A stretch of 64,000 bases of DNA from Pontederia crassipes. Its lineage: Eukaryota > Streptophyta > Magnoliopsida > Commelinales > Pontederiaceae. Shown here in pieces: positions 12,765 to 25,370 of the stretch. The position numbers were made by a program, and so were the translations under genes. Numbering within the stretch: position 1 is the stretch's first letter; the number at the start of each line of letters is the position of its first letter. The stretch is from NCBI GenBank assembly GCA_030549335.1, contig CM060196.1:7083501-7147500 (forward strand), written 5' to 3'. The notes beneath the pieces were generated by a model. The model was not told where the DNA came from and made no database searches. It was given only the letters and a program-made list of their open reading frames with translations.

Positions 12765-15700
12765 ATGTCGAATCTTATGAACATGGATCAACGAATATAT
12801 TATGTTAATGCTAGGTCGTTACCCGTAAGTAACGCGCTGTACAGCTCGGGTACAGTGATAAGAGAGCAAGAGCCGCTGCATCCTCGCCTGAATGCAGTGT
12901 TAAATGAGCAAGGGCTACCGCACTCTAATGGACGGAGGCAGTTAAAGAAGCTAGTTCATGAGACTAAGGTCAGATTAGGTTCTTGGAACATTGGGACATT
13001 GAATGGGAAGCGCCTCGAGGTGGCACAAGTAATGGACCAACGTAAGATTAGTATCTTATGCTTGCAAGAAATTAGATGGGTAGGAGAGGGAAGTAAAGAG
13101 ATTAGGTTAAATGGTTCAAAACTTTGGTACACAAGTAAGGTAAATGGAAGGAATGGTGTTGGTATTATCGCGGATGCGGAATGGAGGAAGAATGTTGTGG
13201 AAGTTAAAAGGATTGAGGATCGAATCATATCCGTGAAAGTAATTGTTGAAAAGGAGATTATGAACATTATTAGTGCATATGCACCCCAAGTAGGAGCAGA
13301 ATCACATCTCAAGGAGAAGTTTTGGGCAGATATGGAGGGTTTGATTGAAAGTATACTAACAACCGAGAAAGTTTATATTGGGGGAGACCTTAATGGACAT
13401 GTTGGTAAAGAGGCAGGACCACATGCAAGAGTTCATGGTGATTTTGGTTTTGGAGAGTTGAATGAGGAAGGACAAACTATTATTGATTTTTCTTTAGCAT
13501 ACGACATTAAGATTATCAACACTTATTTTAGGAAGAGAGAGGAACATTTAATCACATACAAAAGTGAAACTCATAGGTCTCAAATCGATTTTTTCTTGAC
13601 AAGAAATACTGATAAAAGACGTACTAATTGCAAAGTAATTCCTGGGCATGGGGTGACTATACAACATAGATTGTTAGTTCTTGATATGCAAATAAAATGT
13701 ATAAAACCAAAATCCCGAACAGTTTTTGATCGAAAGATCAAGTGGTGGCAGTTAAAAGGGGAGAAGCGAGAGACTTTTAGAAGTAAGTTATTAGAGGAAA
13801 GTGTGTGGGAGTTAAAAGGAGATGCTAGTATCATGTGGAAGAATGTGGCAAAAAAGGTTGAAATGGTTGCTAAAGCCATTTTAGGAGAATCAAAAGGTTT
13901 TGGACCACGAGATAAGAAGACTTGGTGGTGGAATGAGGAGGTCCAAGAAAATGTGCGTAATAAGAAGAATTGTTTCAAGACGATACACTTGGACAATAGT
14001 TCTGACAATTGGGAAAAATATCGTTTGGCGAAAAGGGAGGCTAAGAAGGCAGTTAGTGATGCTCGTGCTAAAGCATATGAGGGGTTTTATAAGGAGTTAG
14101 GGACAAAGGCTGGTGAACAAAGGATTTATAAGATTGCAAGGAATAAAGAGAAGGAGTCGAGAGATTTGGATCAAGTAAGATGCATAAAAAATGAAGTTGG
14201 CAAGGTTTTAGTTACTGAAGGAGATATTAAGAACAGATGGGAAGAGTATTTCTATAAGCTATTTAATGATGGATGTGAAGGTTCCCGTTGTGATTTGGAG
14301 GACTTGACAGTTAGCGAATGTGAACTTAATATGTCATTTTATCGTAGAATTAGAGTCTCGGAGGTTAGCGAAGCTCTTAAGAAAATGGAGAATGGTAAAG
14401 CCGTTGGACCGGATGGTATACCGATTGAAGTTTGGAAATATTTAGGAGAAAAATGTGTGTTGTGGTTATGTAAACTATTTAATGAGATTTTACGGTCGAA
14501 AAATATGCATGATGATTAGAGATTAAGTACATTAGTTCCTATTTACAAAAATAAAGGGAATATTCAGAATTGTGCAAATTATAGAGGGATTAAACTTATG
14601 AGTCACACTATGAAATTATGGGAAAAAGTGATTGAGCATAGATTGAGAACGGAGACTAGTATTTCTGAGAGACAATTTGGGTTCATAGCAGGAAGATCCA
14701 CTACAGAGGCGATTTATTTACTAAGGGGGGTGATGGAGAAGTATCGAAGTAGGAGAAGAGACTTACATATGGCTTTCATTGACTTAGAGAAAGCGTATGA
14801 TCGGGTACCAAGAGATGTACTTTGGAAAGCCTTGCAAAAGAAGAGGGTGAATGTTGCCTACATTAAGGTAATACAAGATATGTACGATGGGGCATTGACT
14901 AGGGTTAGGACACCCGGAGGTGAGACAAATGAATTTCCTATAGGAATTGGCCTACATCAAGGATCAGCTTTAAGCCCGTATCTATTTAATTTAGTCATCG
15001 ATGCTATAACCGAGAGTATCACAGAGGAGGTACCTAAGTGCATGCTATTTGCGGATGATATAGTACTTTTAGCGGATTCAAGAGAAGAGATTAATACAAA
15101 ATTGGAAATATGAAGAAATACGTTGGAGTCAAAGGGTTTTCGTTTAAGTAGGAATAAAACAGAATATATGCATAGCAATTTCACAAATAAACAACTTAGA
15201 GACGAATTAAAAGTTAGGTTAGGGGAGGATATAATTCCTCAAGTGACAAAGTTTAAATATTTAGGATCAATTGTAAGACAAGATGGTGAGATTGATGACG
15301 ATGTTAATCATAGAATTCAAGCTGGTTGGTGTAAGTGGAGGAAAGCCATTGGAGTTCTTTGTGATAGAAAAGTACTCAATAAAGTTAAAGAAAAATTCTA
15401 TCGTACTGCTATAAGGCCAGCAGTGTTATATGGTAGTGAATGTTGGGTTATGAAGGGACAACATGAACGTAAAGTGGGGGTAGCCGAAATGAGGATGTTG
15501 AGATGGATGTGTGGTCATACAAGATTAGATAAGATTAGGAATGACCATATACGTGAACGAGTCGGAGTGGCTCCTATTAGTGAGAAAATGGTAGAGAATC
15601 GCTTGAGATGGTTTGGTCATGTTCAGAGAAGACCATTAGATGCGCCAGTAAGAAGAGTAGATCAAATAATCTGGAGTCCGATTAAAAGAGGGAGAGGGAG

Positions 15701-15788
15701 GCCAAGGCGGACACTTGGCGAACTAATAGAGCAAGATCTATTGGTGAATAATATACCGAAAGGTTTGGTTACTAATAGAGCGGAATGA
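12765..15788 (+). pseudogene. RTE LINE polyprotein (endonuclease + reverse transcriptase), two in-frame stops
   Basis: The frame runs 1,008 codons from the first ATG at 12,765; it is open further upstream to about 12,735 but only with a GTG. The endonuclease covers about residues 65-310. Visible motifs are GSWNIGTLNGK, LCLQEIRW, ISAYAPQVG, GGDLNGH and SQIDFFLTR, followed by QHRLLVLD, so the key acidic and His residues appear present. The reverse transcriptase covers about residues 535-830. It shows NYRGIKLMS, ERQFGFIAGRST, MAFIDLEKAYDRVP (catalytic Asp), GLHQGSALSPYLF and MLFADDIVLLADS (catalytic DD). The C-terminal part includes KYLGSIV and RLRWFGHVQRRP. Two stops interrupt an otherwise continuous frame: TAG at 14,517-14,519 and TGA at 15,111-15,113. 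Both stand where related elements have tryptophan, so each is a single G-to-A change. No frameshift was seen. In life the protein nicks target DNA and copies its own RNA there. Confidence 0.9.
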
Positions 15789-15833
15789 CGTCGTATGATC
15801 CATGTAGCCGACCCCACCTAGTGGGATAAGACT

Positions 15834-15870
<37 letters not shown>
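15834..15870 (+). repeat. (TTG)n tail of the RTE LINE
   Basis: About twelve TTG units end the LINE. Simple-repeat tails other than poly(A) are characteristic of RTE elements. Confidence 0.9.
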
Positions 15871-16430
15871 ATACAATTTTTAATAATAATATGTCAATAA
15901 TAATATTATAATAAATCAGATATATAGTTATAATCTGATATGTCTTTGAATCATATTAATACATTAGGAGCATTTATAGTTAACAAATAATGCATATCAC
16001 AATCTAAGAGATAGATTGAGTTTTGATATATATGTATTCCTATTAGGAGATATGTCATTTTCATAAAAGATTAAGATAAAACTAACTTACGAATTCGCGG
16101 TATATATATGATTAGAATTTAAAACAAATTAGAATTATAACAAACTTTTATTATTAAATATTTTTAGTGTATGATAAAATAATACATTAATGTTAAATTT
16201 TAATATTATAAGTGTTAAATATTAAGATATGTCTTTGGATCTAATTTAAAAAAAAAGGTAGCAACATTTATAGCTATAAATCACATAACTATGCGTAAGA
16301 GATAGATTAAAAGTTTAAATTTAAAATATGGAGAAATGCTATTATTACAAATGTAGAATTTGAAAAAAATGGATTATTAATTTAAAATATTATTTTTTTT
16401 AATAGATGACATATGGCGTCATCATATTTC
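15871..16430. other. A+T-rich spacer
   Basis: About 560 bp with no gene or element end recognised. It contains paired phrases such as ATGTCTTTGGATC/ATGTCTTTGAATC and GAGATAGATT, hinting at an old local duplication. Confidence 0.4.
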
Positions 16431-16548
16431 ATATTTAATAGGGATTAATGTATCTCTAGAGTATCTCCTACTATGAAGGAATGCAAACATCTCAATTGTT
16501 GATTCATAAGTGATTAAACCTTATCATTTAAAAATGTGATCAACGATT
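16430..16548 (+). repeat. Local tandem-repeat unit left of the copia insertion
   Basis: This unit (TTAATGTATCTCTAGAG, a CTCCTACT-like stretch, GGAATGCAAACATCTCAA, GTGATTAAACCTTATCATTT) matches the repeats on the far side of the copia element at 24,906-25,370. The copia element therefore landed inside a degenerate tandem array with a period of roughly 110-150 bp. Confidence 0.6.
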
Positions 16549-16762
16549 TGAAGGATTATTAGAATTGCGATTTGGGGCTCCCTCCGATGGTTCATTCCAC
16601 TCGATTACGAGCTTATTATATAGGCACATGTGCAACCATGGAGTCCGCCTCTACCGCGCCCACGTCGTCCGCGTTGTCCGGCCACTGTGCGATCAATGCG
16701 TTCCACTTGACGAACGCTTCTCACGCTCGTCGAGCTGATGACCATGGCGGTCATTTATAACA
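16549..16762 (-). repeat. 3' LTR of the 16.5-24.9 kb copia element
   Basis: On the minus strand it starts TGTTATAAATGACC, directly after the purine tract, and ends AATCCTTCA. It is 214 bp, the same length as its partner at 24,692-24,905. Confidence 0.92.
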
Positions 16763-19700
16763 TCTCCCACTTGACCAACATGGTCATGTAGTTTCAACAC
16801 TTACATTATTGACTCATATATTCCTGAGTCCCATTAAATCAACATGTTTAGTGAACGTTCCAACTGCAATTCCTTTTGTCAAGGAATTAGCCAACATATC
16901 ATTGGTAGGCATATAGGTCACAATCACTTCTTTCTTTTCTACTATATCTTGAATATAGTGATATTCTATTTCAATGTGTTTTCCTTTGGAACTGTTAGCT
17001 CCACTGTTTATCAAGCTTATGGCTACTTGATTATCATAGTACATTTGAAGTGGTCCAACGACCAAATTGAGCTCTAGTTCCAAGAGAAAACGTTTAAGCT
17101 CGACTCCATGGGTGGCTGCTATACTGCAAGAAATATATTCAGCTTCATGTGTGTGTCTTGTCACACATCCTTGTTTCTTGCTTCCCTAAGAAACGGCTGC
17201 TCCACCTAATAAAAATAGGTGACTTGAAGTGGACTTTCGATCGTCTATGTCACCTCCAAAATTTGCATCCGAATATCCTATAGTCTCCAATGTATCAGCT
17301 TGATATGTCAATCTCAATTGTAATGTGCCTTTCAGATATCGTAGAATCCTCTTAATGGCCTCCCAATAGCATTTCCCATATCATTTTGAAATCTGCTAAC
17401 CAAGCTTACTGCATATGCTAAATCAGGCGTGTACAAAGCATTGCATACATCAAGCTACTTACCGTTTGTGCATAGGGTTCCTCTAAATGTTTTTGGCCCA
17501 CATTAGGACACCGACTTTTACTAAGTCTTTTTCCAATCACAAGTGGTGTAGACGCGGGACTACAATTTTGCATCCCGAACCTTCTCAGTATCTTATTAAT
17601 ATATTATTCTTGACTTAACTCAATAGTCTTGAGTTTTTATCTCGAATAATTTGAATGTCCAATACATAGAATGCATCTCCCATGTCTGTCATTTCAAATT
17701 GTTCGCTAAATTTATCTTTTACTTCATTGAGCATCGTGACATCATTACCGACGAGCAAGATATCATCTACGTATAGTGATAATATCACAAAATTGCTCCC
17801 ACTTTTCTTGATGTACACACAATGATCCAATTTGTTCGCTGTAAAATTAAATTGGACTATCGTCTCATGGAATTTTAAATACCATTGTCTAGGTGATTGT
17901 TTTAAGCCATATAATAATTTTTTCAGTTTATACACCTTATCCTCCTGACCTTCAACCTGAAAACCTTCAGGTTGATGCATGAATATATCTTCTGTTAAGT
18001 CACCATTTAAAAATGATGTCTTAACATCCATTTGGAATAACTTCAAATCCATATACGCGACTATCGCTAAGATCATCCTAATCGAAGCAAACTTAACTAC
18101 TGAAGAATAGGTTTATTGAAAATCAATTCCGGATTGCTGAGTATAACCCTTGGCAACTAATCTAGCTTTGTGCCTATCAAGAGAACCATCAGCCCGATAC
18201 TTTCTCTTGAATACACATTTGCACCCTATGGATTGCCTACCTTCCGACAAGTCACATAGTGTCCATACTCTGTTCCAATCGATTGAGTCCAATTCACTTT
18301 TCATGACTGCCGACCATGATTCCGACTCGTTAGAAGTCATTACTTCTTTATAAGTAGTAAGATCTGTACTATCCTCTATGTCAACATCAACGGAGTAACA
18401 CGAAACCTCGCACTCGTACAGAACATAATCATCCAAATGTGCGGGTTTCGTCCGTGGTCTCTTGTTGCCAATTATACTCGTGGAGAGTGTGGGTTCCTCC
18501 ACTTCATCTAAAGGTATAGTATTCTGTGTAGCATCAACTCCCACTGTTGAAAAATTCAGTGTGTTTTCAGAGTTGACTTCACCATCTCCTAGAGACATCA
18601 AAGGATCATCATCTTCTTGGATGCATTGCTTTTTATTTTCTAAAAAAGTAGCGTCTCGACTCTCTATGAGACCTCTATCTGGGTGGAAGAATTTATACCC
18701 TTTGGAAATTTTGACTATATCCAATAAATCTACATGTTTCTATCCTAAAGTCTAGTTTGTCCCTTAACTGACTAAGAACTAATACATGTGCTTTACATCC
18801 CTATTTTCAGAGATAGTCCAAATTGGACTTCCTACCATTCCATAACTCATATGGCGTCAATTTTATGGACTTTGTGGGAATTCTATTTTGTATGTAACTC
18901 GCGGTCAACACTGCTTCTCCCTAAAATTATTTGGATAGTCCCGAGTGATACAACATACATCTTACTGCATTCATTAATGTCCTATTCTTTCTTTCCGCCT
19001 CTCCATTTTGTTGTGGCGTATATGGCATCGTAGTTTGCCTACGTATGCCTTCTGCAATGTAGTAACTTTCAAATTCACGGGAGTTATATTCTCCTCCTCT
19101 ATCTGTCCTTAAACACTTAATTGGTTTTCTCAATCCTTTTTCTACCTCTGTTTTATAACTCTTGAAAGTTTCAAAAGCTTCGGCTTTTCTTTCCAAGAGA
19201 TAAACATAACAATATTTGGAATAATCATCAATGAATGCAATGAAATATCCCTTACCTCTGTATGTAAGAACACTCAATGGTCCACAAATATTAGAATGAA
19301 CTAATCCTAACAATTTCGTCGACCTTGTCCCAATTGGAAAGGGTGTTCCAGTCATCTTACCGATCAAGCAATGCTCACATGACATTGTTCTTGTACCAGA
19401 TATGTTAGGCAATAAGTTCAATTTGATTATTTGATCCATTTTAGAGTTTCCTGGGTGTCCAAGTCTTTCATGCCAGAGATCAAAATCAGACACATAACAC
19501 AAAGTGTACTCAGAAGGACCATTCATTGATTCATTGTTATTTACAGTCAGGCAGAATAAATCGTGTCCAGGTACATATTTTCCCATGGCATAAACCTTTT
19601 TATCTTTGCCAATTGTGACACGACCATTATAGAATCTAACTTCTAAATTATTCTGCAGCAGGTTCGGGACAGAGATTAAGTTCCGTCGAATTCCTGGTGC

Positions 19701-20814
19701 GTACAAAACTTCTTGGAGTATCATGAACCTATCTCCAACGTCAATCTTATACTTTCCAACACCTTCAACGTCCAAGTAGGTGTTATTTCCCATGTAAATT
19801 CTCCGTTCCCTCTTTTGCAATTCTTTGAATTCAAGCAGACCTTCTTTTGTCTTGGCAATGTGACGAGTTGCTCCAGAATCAATCCACCACTCTTTTATAT
19901 CTATTGTTGCAGCATTGCACTCAACGACACCGAGGAATGATTCCTTGCTTGAACTTGCTCCTTTGCTCTGTTGTCCGCTATGTTGTGGGCCCTTAGTTTG
20001 GCTATGTCCAGATGTCGTAGAACAATTGGATGTAAAATGACCAAAATTTCCACAACTATAACAAGCACCACGTTGAGTCTTCTTGCCTTTTGGCTTAAAT
20101 TGCCTTCTATTCGGGTCAAGATTCTTTTTGTGATGAATAGCATGAGCTTCATCTTCTAGCCCTTCTTCATTTTCCTCGGCATCGAAAATTTCTATTTTCT
20201 TCTTTCCTTTAGCCATGTCTTGTTCAACTACCAAGATGAAAGGCAATTGTGCCACTTGCTTGATAGACTCATTCACACGAACAGCAGTCACAATCATATC
20301 AAATGTAGATGGCAAACTATTCAGAACTGTTGTTATTTGCAGGATTCAGGTAAAGGGCATCCTACAGTTTATAAGTCCTTTGTCATCACTATCATTTGAT
20401 TGACATGATCTAATACATTATCATCTACTTTCATTTTACAAGTAGTGTATCTATGCAATAGGAGCATTAAGTTCATATCTCTTCTGGACGCGTACTTGTC
20501 TTTTAAAGCATTCCAAAGTTCTTGTGCACTTTTATGTGTTTCAAAAACTCTGATAAGATTATCCTCCATATACATCAATATGAAGGTTGTTGCTTTTTCA
20601 TCATTTAGCTTCCATTGTTCCATAACCCTTGAATGAGCTAACTTCTGTAGCATCTTCTGGAAGCGTTGGGGCAGCCTTATTAATATATTTTTACAAATTA
20701 TCATGAACTAGCTTATACCGAATTCTTCGGCTCCACATATCATAATTGGCATCATTAAAACGTACCAACTTGGCCAGTTCAACAGCAACAAATTTCGACA
20801 TAGTTCTTTTTATC

Positions 20815-21380
20815 TAAAATGTCAAACAGATATACTTAATATTCAAAAAATAAATTTGAAATTTCTAAAATAAACTTTAAGTTTAAATTCCTTTATATTT
20901 GAAATTTGAAAAATAGGTATTAAATTTAAGTTAAAAAAACTTAGAATTGAAATTTCAAGAAAAAACAATTTTTTTAAAATTGAAAATTCGAAAATTTTTA
21001 AAAAATTGAAAAATTCTGAATTTGAATTATCATAAATGTAATTCAGAAATAAATTCGAATTCAAAATTCAAAATTGAAAATTCCAAAAATTTAAATTATA
21101 TAAAAATGAGTATTAAAATTCAAAACTTTCGAATTTAAAATTGATTAAAAATTTAGAAATTGAAAAAATTTTGAAAAAACTTCTTCAACTTAAAATTTTG
21201 AAATAAACTAATATTTAAATTTCAGAAAAATTTCGAAAATTATTATTATTATTTAAAATGAAATTCAGAAATTTAAATTTTTTAGAAAAAAATTCTGAAT
21301 TTAAATTTCAAAAAATTGTAAAATTCGAAAATTTAAATTATATTTTTTTTTTGAAAAATAAAAAAATATTATTTAGCAAA
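20815..21380. repeat. A+T-rich low-complexity block in the copia leader
   Basis: About 565 bp made almost entirely of AAAATTC / GAATTT / TTTCAAA variants, immediately upstream of the gag start on the minus strand. No element ends or target duplications were found at its borders. It may belong to the long leader of this copia family or be an expansion within it. Confidence 0.55.
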
Positions 21381-21646
21381 ATCCAACAATTCTAGTTAAC
21401 AACTAGTTTAGAGAGTGTACAATAATTATCTAATAACAACAGACTGTAATTCAGAATTGCATATAGACAATTAAAGAATAGAGTTGTAGTTCTAATTCAT
21501 AAACAATAAAGAAGCTAAAGGAAAATTGATGCAATAACTATTCATATTCGACTCCAACAATATATCTATAATTTGGTTTAAAAGCTTAAGCTAATCTAGT
21601 GTTATGATTTAATATATTAATATATATATATATATATATATATTTG

Positions 21647-23789
21647 TGTAACAATCCAGGGAATAGATAAATGATATTTATCTTTATTTAATGAATATGA
21701 AAATCTCAATGTTAATATTCTAGAATTAATTAATTCTGAAATTGATAGAAATTATGAGATAAGATGGTTAAAAATATAAGAAGGAATTTGAGAGAGTTTG
21801 GATTTAATTGAGTTGTTATGAAAGAAAAATTAATTAATCTCGGATTTAATTAAATCTGAGATATTATTATGTGGTAAATCATTAATGGATGGTCAAGATT
21901 GATTTTAAAAGAGTCCAAGGCCTAATAGAATTGATATTGCAAATCTGCACCTATAAATAGGCATTAAAGGGTGACTGGAAATCCTTTTTTTGCCAAACAG
22001 AATTCTGCCCACGAGCCCTCTTTTTCCTCTCGTTTGCACGCGAACTGAGACACCTCCGAGAATGTGCGGCGGCTGGTTTCGAAGCCTGCACATAGAAGAA
22101 GTTCCAGGTGGTGACCGTGAGTTTTGGACCGAGGACAGAGAGCAATCGCCGGCCAAAGTTCGGCGTTCGTGCAGATTTTCAGAGAAGGAATTATAGTTGA
22201 TTGTTCAGCCAACTTTAGGTACGTAGGGGGAATTCTTATGTCGTTGGTTTTCCGTGATATGGAATCCTAATCCCTTCTCCTTTGTATCAGGATTTTATTA
22301 ATGTATTGTATGCATAATTTGAATATCGTAGGGCAAAGTTATGATGGTCGAAAAGTCGCATCGGAACGCACTTTTCCGTCTGTAGTAGAACCCGACCTGG
22401 GTTCTGCTGTGCCCGGCCCGGATCTGGTTGAATCCGGACCGAGTTGGAATCAGAACCGAATCGGATTGTCCAACCCAGCCTGGGTTCCTGTTGACCCGAT
22501 CCGAGTTCTGGCCTCGGCTCGACTTGGATCGTGGCGTGATGGATTTAGAAGTGAACCGGCCGACCCGGCCCGAGTTCACCACACATCCGGCCCGGGTTTG
22601 CCTTGGTCGAGGTGATATCGGTCGTTTCTGAACACGGCCCGGGTTTCATCCGACGCGGGTCAGGTTCTAGGGACAGAAAACATAAAATTATGATATTTTA
22701 GCATAGATAATTGAATAGTTATTATATTTGTTCCTAAATTGTATTATTAACATATCTGACCTCATCAAACTTTTATTAGATTTGATTTGAGATTATCTTC
22801 ATCGTTATCATATCAGATCTTATTATTCATTATGTTATTGATCCAGTAGTTTTTCCCTGATTAGGTCCTTGTCTAATCTAAAGTAAATTGCTAAAAATAT
22901 TTTTTTAGGTTAAACAAGATAAAAGATGAAAACTGCTGGGTCTCCATGTTCTCCGATTATTTCTAAGCCCCCGGGCCATTATTGTTATAGTATTGTATGT
23001 GGCAGATAGTGTACCTAGAGGTTTAAGACGTCATCCTTTAGGGAAGCTATGGCTGTCCTGTGATGGTCATGGTCCCCCGTCATCACGAATATATTGTTAG
23101 CGCTATTATTGGAGGGCGACTTACCGTGATTTGATCTCCTACTGGCCTACATGAAAGAGACATGAAGTTTCTCATAATTGGTTGAGCGCTCCCTAACTGA
23201 ATTGAATTGAACATCATTGAAATTGAATCGAATTGAAATTGATTAGATGTCATAGTGATCAGGCATAATTGCTAATTGATAATTGATTAATTGACCCTTG
23301 ATCTCTTACCTGATCTCATCATTGATTTATGCTCTCATTGATTATTGAGCTCTTTCATATTGACATATACTGTGCTCTATTGGTTATTGTTTCTAATTGA
23401 TTATTAATTATTGTTTTATTATTGAGCACTATTGATCTATTTATCGTTATGGTTAGACCCTACGTACTGATTATTTTTATACTCATGGGTTTTCTCCTGT
23501 ATCTGGATTTATGCATGTGAGATGATAGAGGATAGTGATGCAGGTGATTAGGCTCAGTGATAGGAATGTAGGATTTGGTCCTACAAGATGTGTATTAGCT
23601 TTTAGTTTCCGCATATTTAGCATGATGGAGTCATGGACGTTTTCAGCTCCTTGATATTATATTATTAGGCGATCTTATTTCCACATTAATAGAGTTTATT
23701 TTTCGCAAAATTTACTTACATAAAATTATGTAGCGTCTTTTGGGACGACTCTGAGCATGTGATAATCACGTGGATCTCGGGGTGTTACA
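21647..23789 (+). mobile_element. Solo LTR of a Ty3/gypsy-type element (2,143 bp)
   Basis: The ends TGTAACAATCC and GGGTGTTACA are inverted at the tips (TGTAAC/GTTACA), as in many plant gypsy (Tekay/Del-like) LTRs. The flanks carry the exact duplication ATTTG at 21,642-21,646 and 23,790-23,794. No internal coding region is present, so this is a solo LTR. A TATA box (TATAAATAG) lies near 21,952 on the plus strand. A GC-rich patch follows at about 22,330-22,670 with repeated CCCGGCCCGG and GACCCGATCCGAG-like words. It lies within the leader of the copia element, so it arrived after that element. The left duplication abuts a (TA)n run at about 21,618-21,642. Confidence 0.88.
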
Positions 23790-24691
23790 ATTTGTATTCT
23801 CATGAGACTAGAGAGACTAAATGCTATACGGCTTTAAAGACTGATAAACCAGCAAATAACGATGAATCTGGGTTTTCCTTTTAATGATCACAATTTAAAT
23901 AATAATAATATGTTGGCTGAAAATATAAATTAATTGTTGTCTGAAAATAATAATATGTTAATACAAAACGATCTCCAAGTGTGGTTACTAAAATTAGAAA
24001 TGATCAAGATGATGATAATAACCAATATGAAGTGTTTTTTTAATAAAATTAAAATACTTCTGATTTAACAAGTTAAACGATATCACAAAAAAAATGAAAT
24101 TTGACTTTAATAAATTACACACGAAAAATATATTTAACAAATCTATATGAGTCGAAATTTATAATGCTGCCTATAAAATATATACATTTAAAAAAAATTT
24201 GTGCAATCGTCTTTAGATGTATTTTGGAGGCTAAAATATAATATGCATATGACATCATGTGGACAAGATTAATATGCATGCCAAGAATGGATGGACAAGA
24301 TTAACTTGCGAGACTAAAATATGCAGAAGTACTGTTCGTCTTCCTCGAGTGAGACTGGGCGTACCTTTCACCGAAGCGGATCAGGGAATACTGGGATCAC
24401 AGGTTGGAGTGCGTCGTAGGCGGAATTGAAGACTGGCGAAGGTTCACAGCTTGCGTGGAAGGGCTCCGGCAGTGTCAATTTTGGATCTCTTATAGCAGAG
24501 GGTTGTAGCCCGCCGCGGATTGATGAGATCAGGGGAGAACCAGTTCGCCAATTGAGAGTTTCTCGTTATTGAAATTGATCTTCGTCGAAGGTTCGCTGGA
24601 GAGGACGAATGATTCTGGTGTTGTCGCTTGGGGTTCTCGCACAACATGAAATGACCGTTGCCGGAAGTTGCCGGCTAAGCTCTGATACCAG

Positions 24692-24905
24692 TGAAGGATT
24701 GTTAGAATTGCGATTTGGGGCTCCCTCCGATGGTTCATTCCATTCGATTACGAGCTTATTATATAGGCGCATGTGCAACCATGGAGTCCGCCTCTATCGC
24801 GCCCACATCGTCCGCGTTGTCCGGCCACTGTGCGATCAACGCATTCCACTCGACGAACGCTTCTCACGCTCGTCGAGCTGATGACCATGGCGGTCATCTA
24901 TAACA
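24692..24905 (-). repeat. 5' LTR of the 16.5-24.9 kb copia element
   Basis: This 214-bp copy is followed on the minus strand, after one base, by TGGTATCAGAGC, the usual complement of plant initiator tRNA-Met. Its match to the left LTR and the shared CGATT flanks tie the two together across 8 kb. Confidence 0.92.
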
Positions 24906-25370
24906 CGATTGAGATGCGCTCAGTATCTCTCCAGAGTGAAAAATGCTCTTGAGGTACATTAATCCCTTCCTAGGTATTAATGTATCTCTAGAGGCCTTCC
25001 GTTCTAGAGATTCGAGCGCATTTTAACCGTTGATCCATTGATTAATGAATCTAATTAGAATTGATTAAATTTTATCATTTAAGAGGATCAATTATCTCAA
25101 TCGTTGATTAGGATTAATATACCTTGAGAGCATCTTCCGCTCTGGAGGAATCGTGAGCGCATCTCAACCGTTAATTAATGTTTCAAAAAAATAATATTTT
25201 TAAATAATGCAATTTAATCACTTCGATTAATATATCTTCAGAGCACCTTCGTTCTGGAGGAACGTTGAGTCCATATCATCCGTTTATCCATTGATCAATG
25301 GATCATACTAGAAGTGATTAAACCTTATTATTAATTTATTTAAAGGATTACGTTGCAACCTTAGAGCGTA
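24906..25370 (+). repeat. Degenerate tandem repeats right of the copia insertion
   Basis: About three to four units of roughly 110-150 bp. Each has an AT(T/G)AATNTATCTCTAGAG-type start, a CTTCCGTTCTGGAGGAA-like stretch, GAGCGCATCTCAACCGTTGAT and TTAAACCTTATTATT. The same unit ends at the left border of the copia element (16,430-16,548). Confidence 0.6.

Larger units (their letters stand above)
12705..15870 (+). mobile_element. RTE-clade LINE, nearly full length
   Basis: A single long reading frame carries an N-terminal apurinic endonuclease and a reverse transcriptase. The 3' end has the typical plant RTE sequence: a short untranslated part with CCCCACCTAGTGGGAT, then a (TTG)n tail at 15,834-15,870 instead of poly(A). 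The left edge at about 12,705-12,715 (TTAGCCCGGATAAAGG) is set by where RTE-like sequence begins. The total of about 3.16 kb fits the usual plant RTE length. No clear target-site duplication was found. The small number of lesions in 3 kb of coding sequence suggests a recent insertion. Confidence 0.9.
16549..24905 (-). mobile_element. Ty1/copia element (minus strand) with a nested gypsy solo LTR
   Basis: Two 214-bp LTRs (16,549-16,762 and 24,692-24,905) and the same flanking 5-mer CGATT (16,544-16,548 and 24,906-24,910) show one insertion of 8.36 kb. Read on the minus strand: 5' LTR, tRNA-Met primer site TGGTATCAGAGC (24,679-24,690), a long leader, gag from about 20.8 kb with a CYSCGNFGHFTSNC zinc knuckle near 20.0 kb, protease (WWIDSGATRHI), integrase (about 19.6-18.9 kb), reverse transcriptase (about 18.3-17.5 kb, with YGLKQSPRQWY and LYVDDILLVGN), RNase H, purine tract AAGTGGGAGA and 3' LTR. 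A gypsy-type solo LTR sits in the leader. By eye the LTRs differ at 9 of 214 sites, all transitions (about 4.2%), suggesting roughly 1.5-2 million years. The coding part is broken, with perhaps six to ten breaks. Confidence 0.92.

Noticed and set aside
21905-22631. Open frames with Arg/Pro-rich translations
   Set aside because: They lie entirely inside the gypsy-type solo LTR with its ATTTG duplication, so they are LTR sequence rather than genes.
16549-24905. Reading the two 214-bp repeats as independent elements or a host-gene duplication
   Set aside because: The primer site beside one, the purine tract beside the other, the shared CGATT flanks and the copia coding order between them show a single element.
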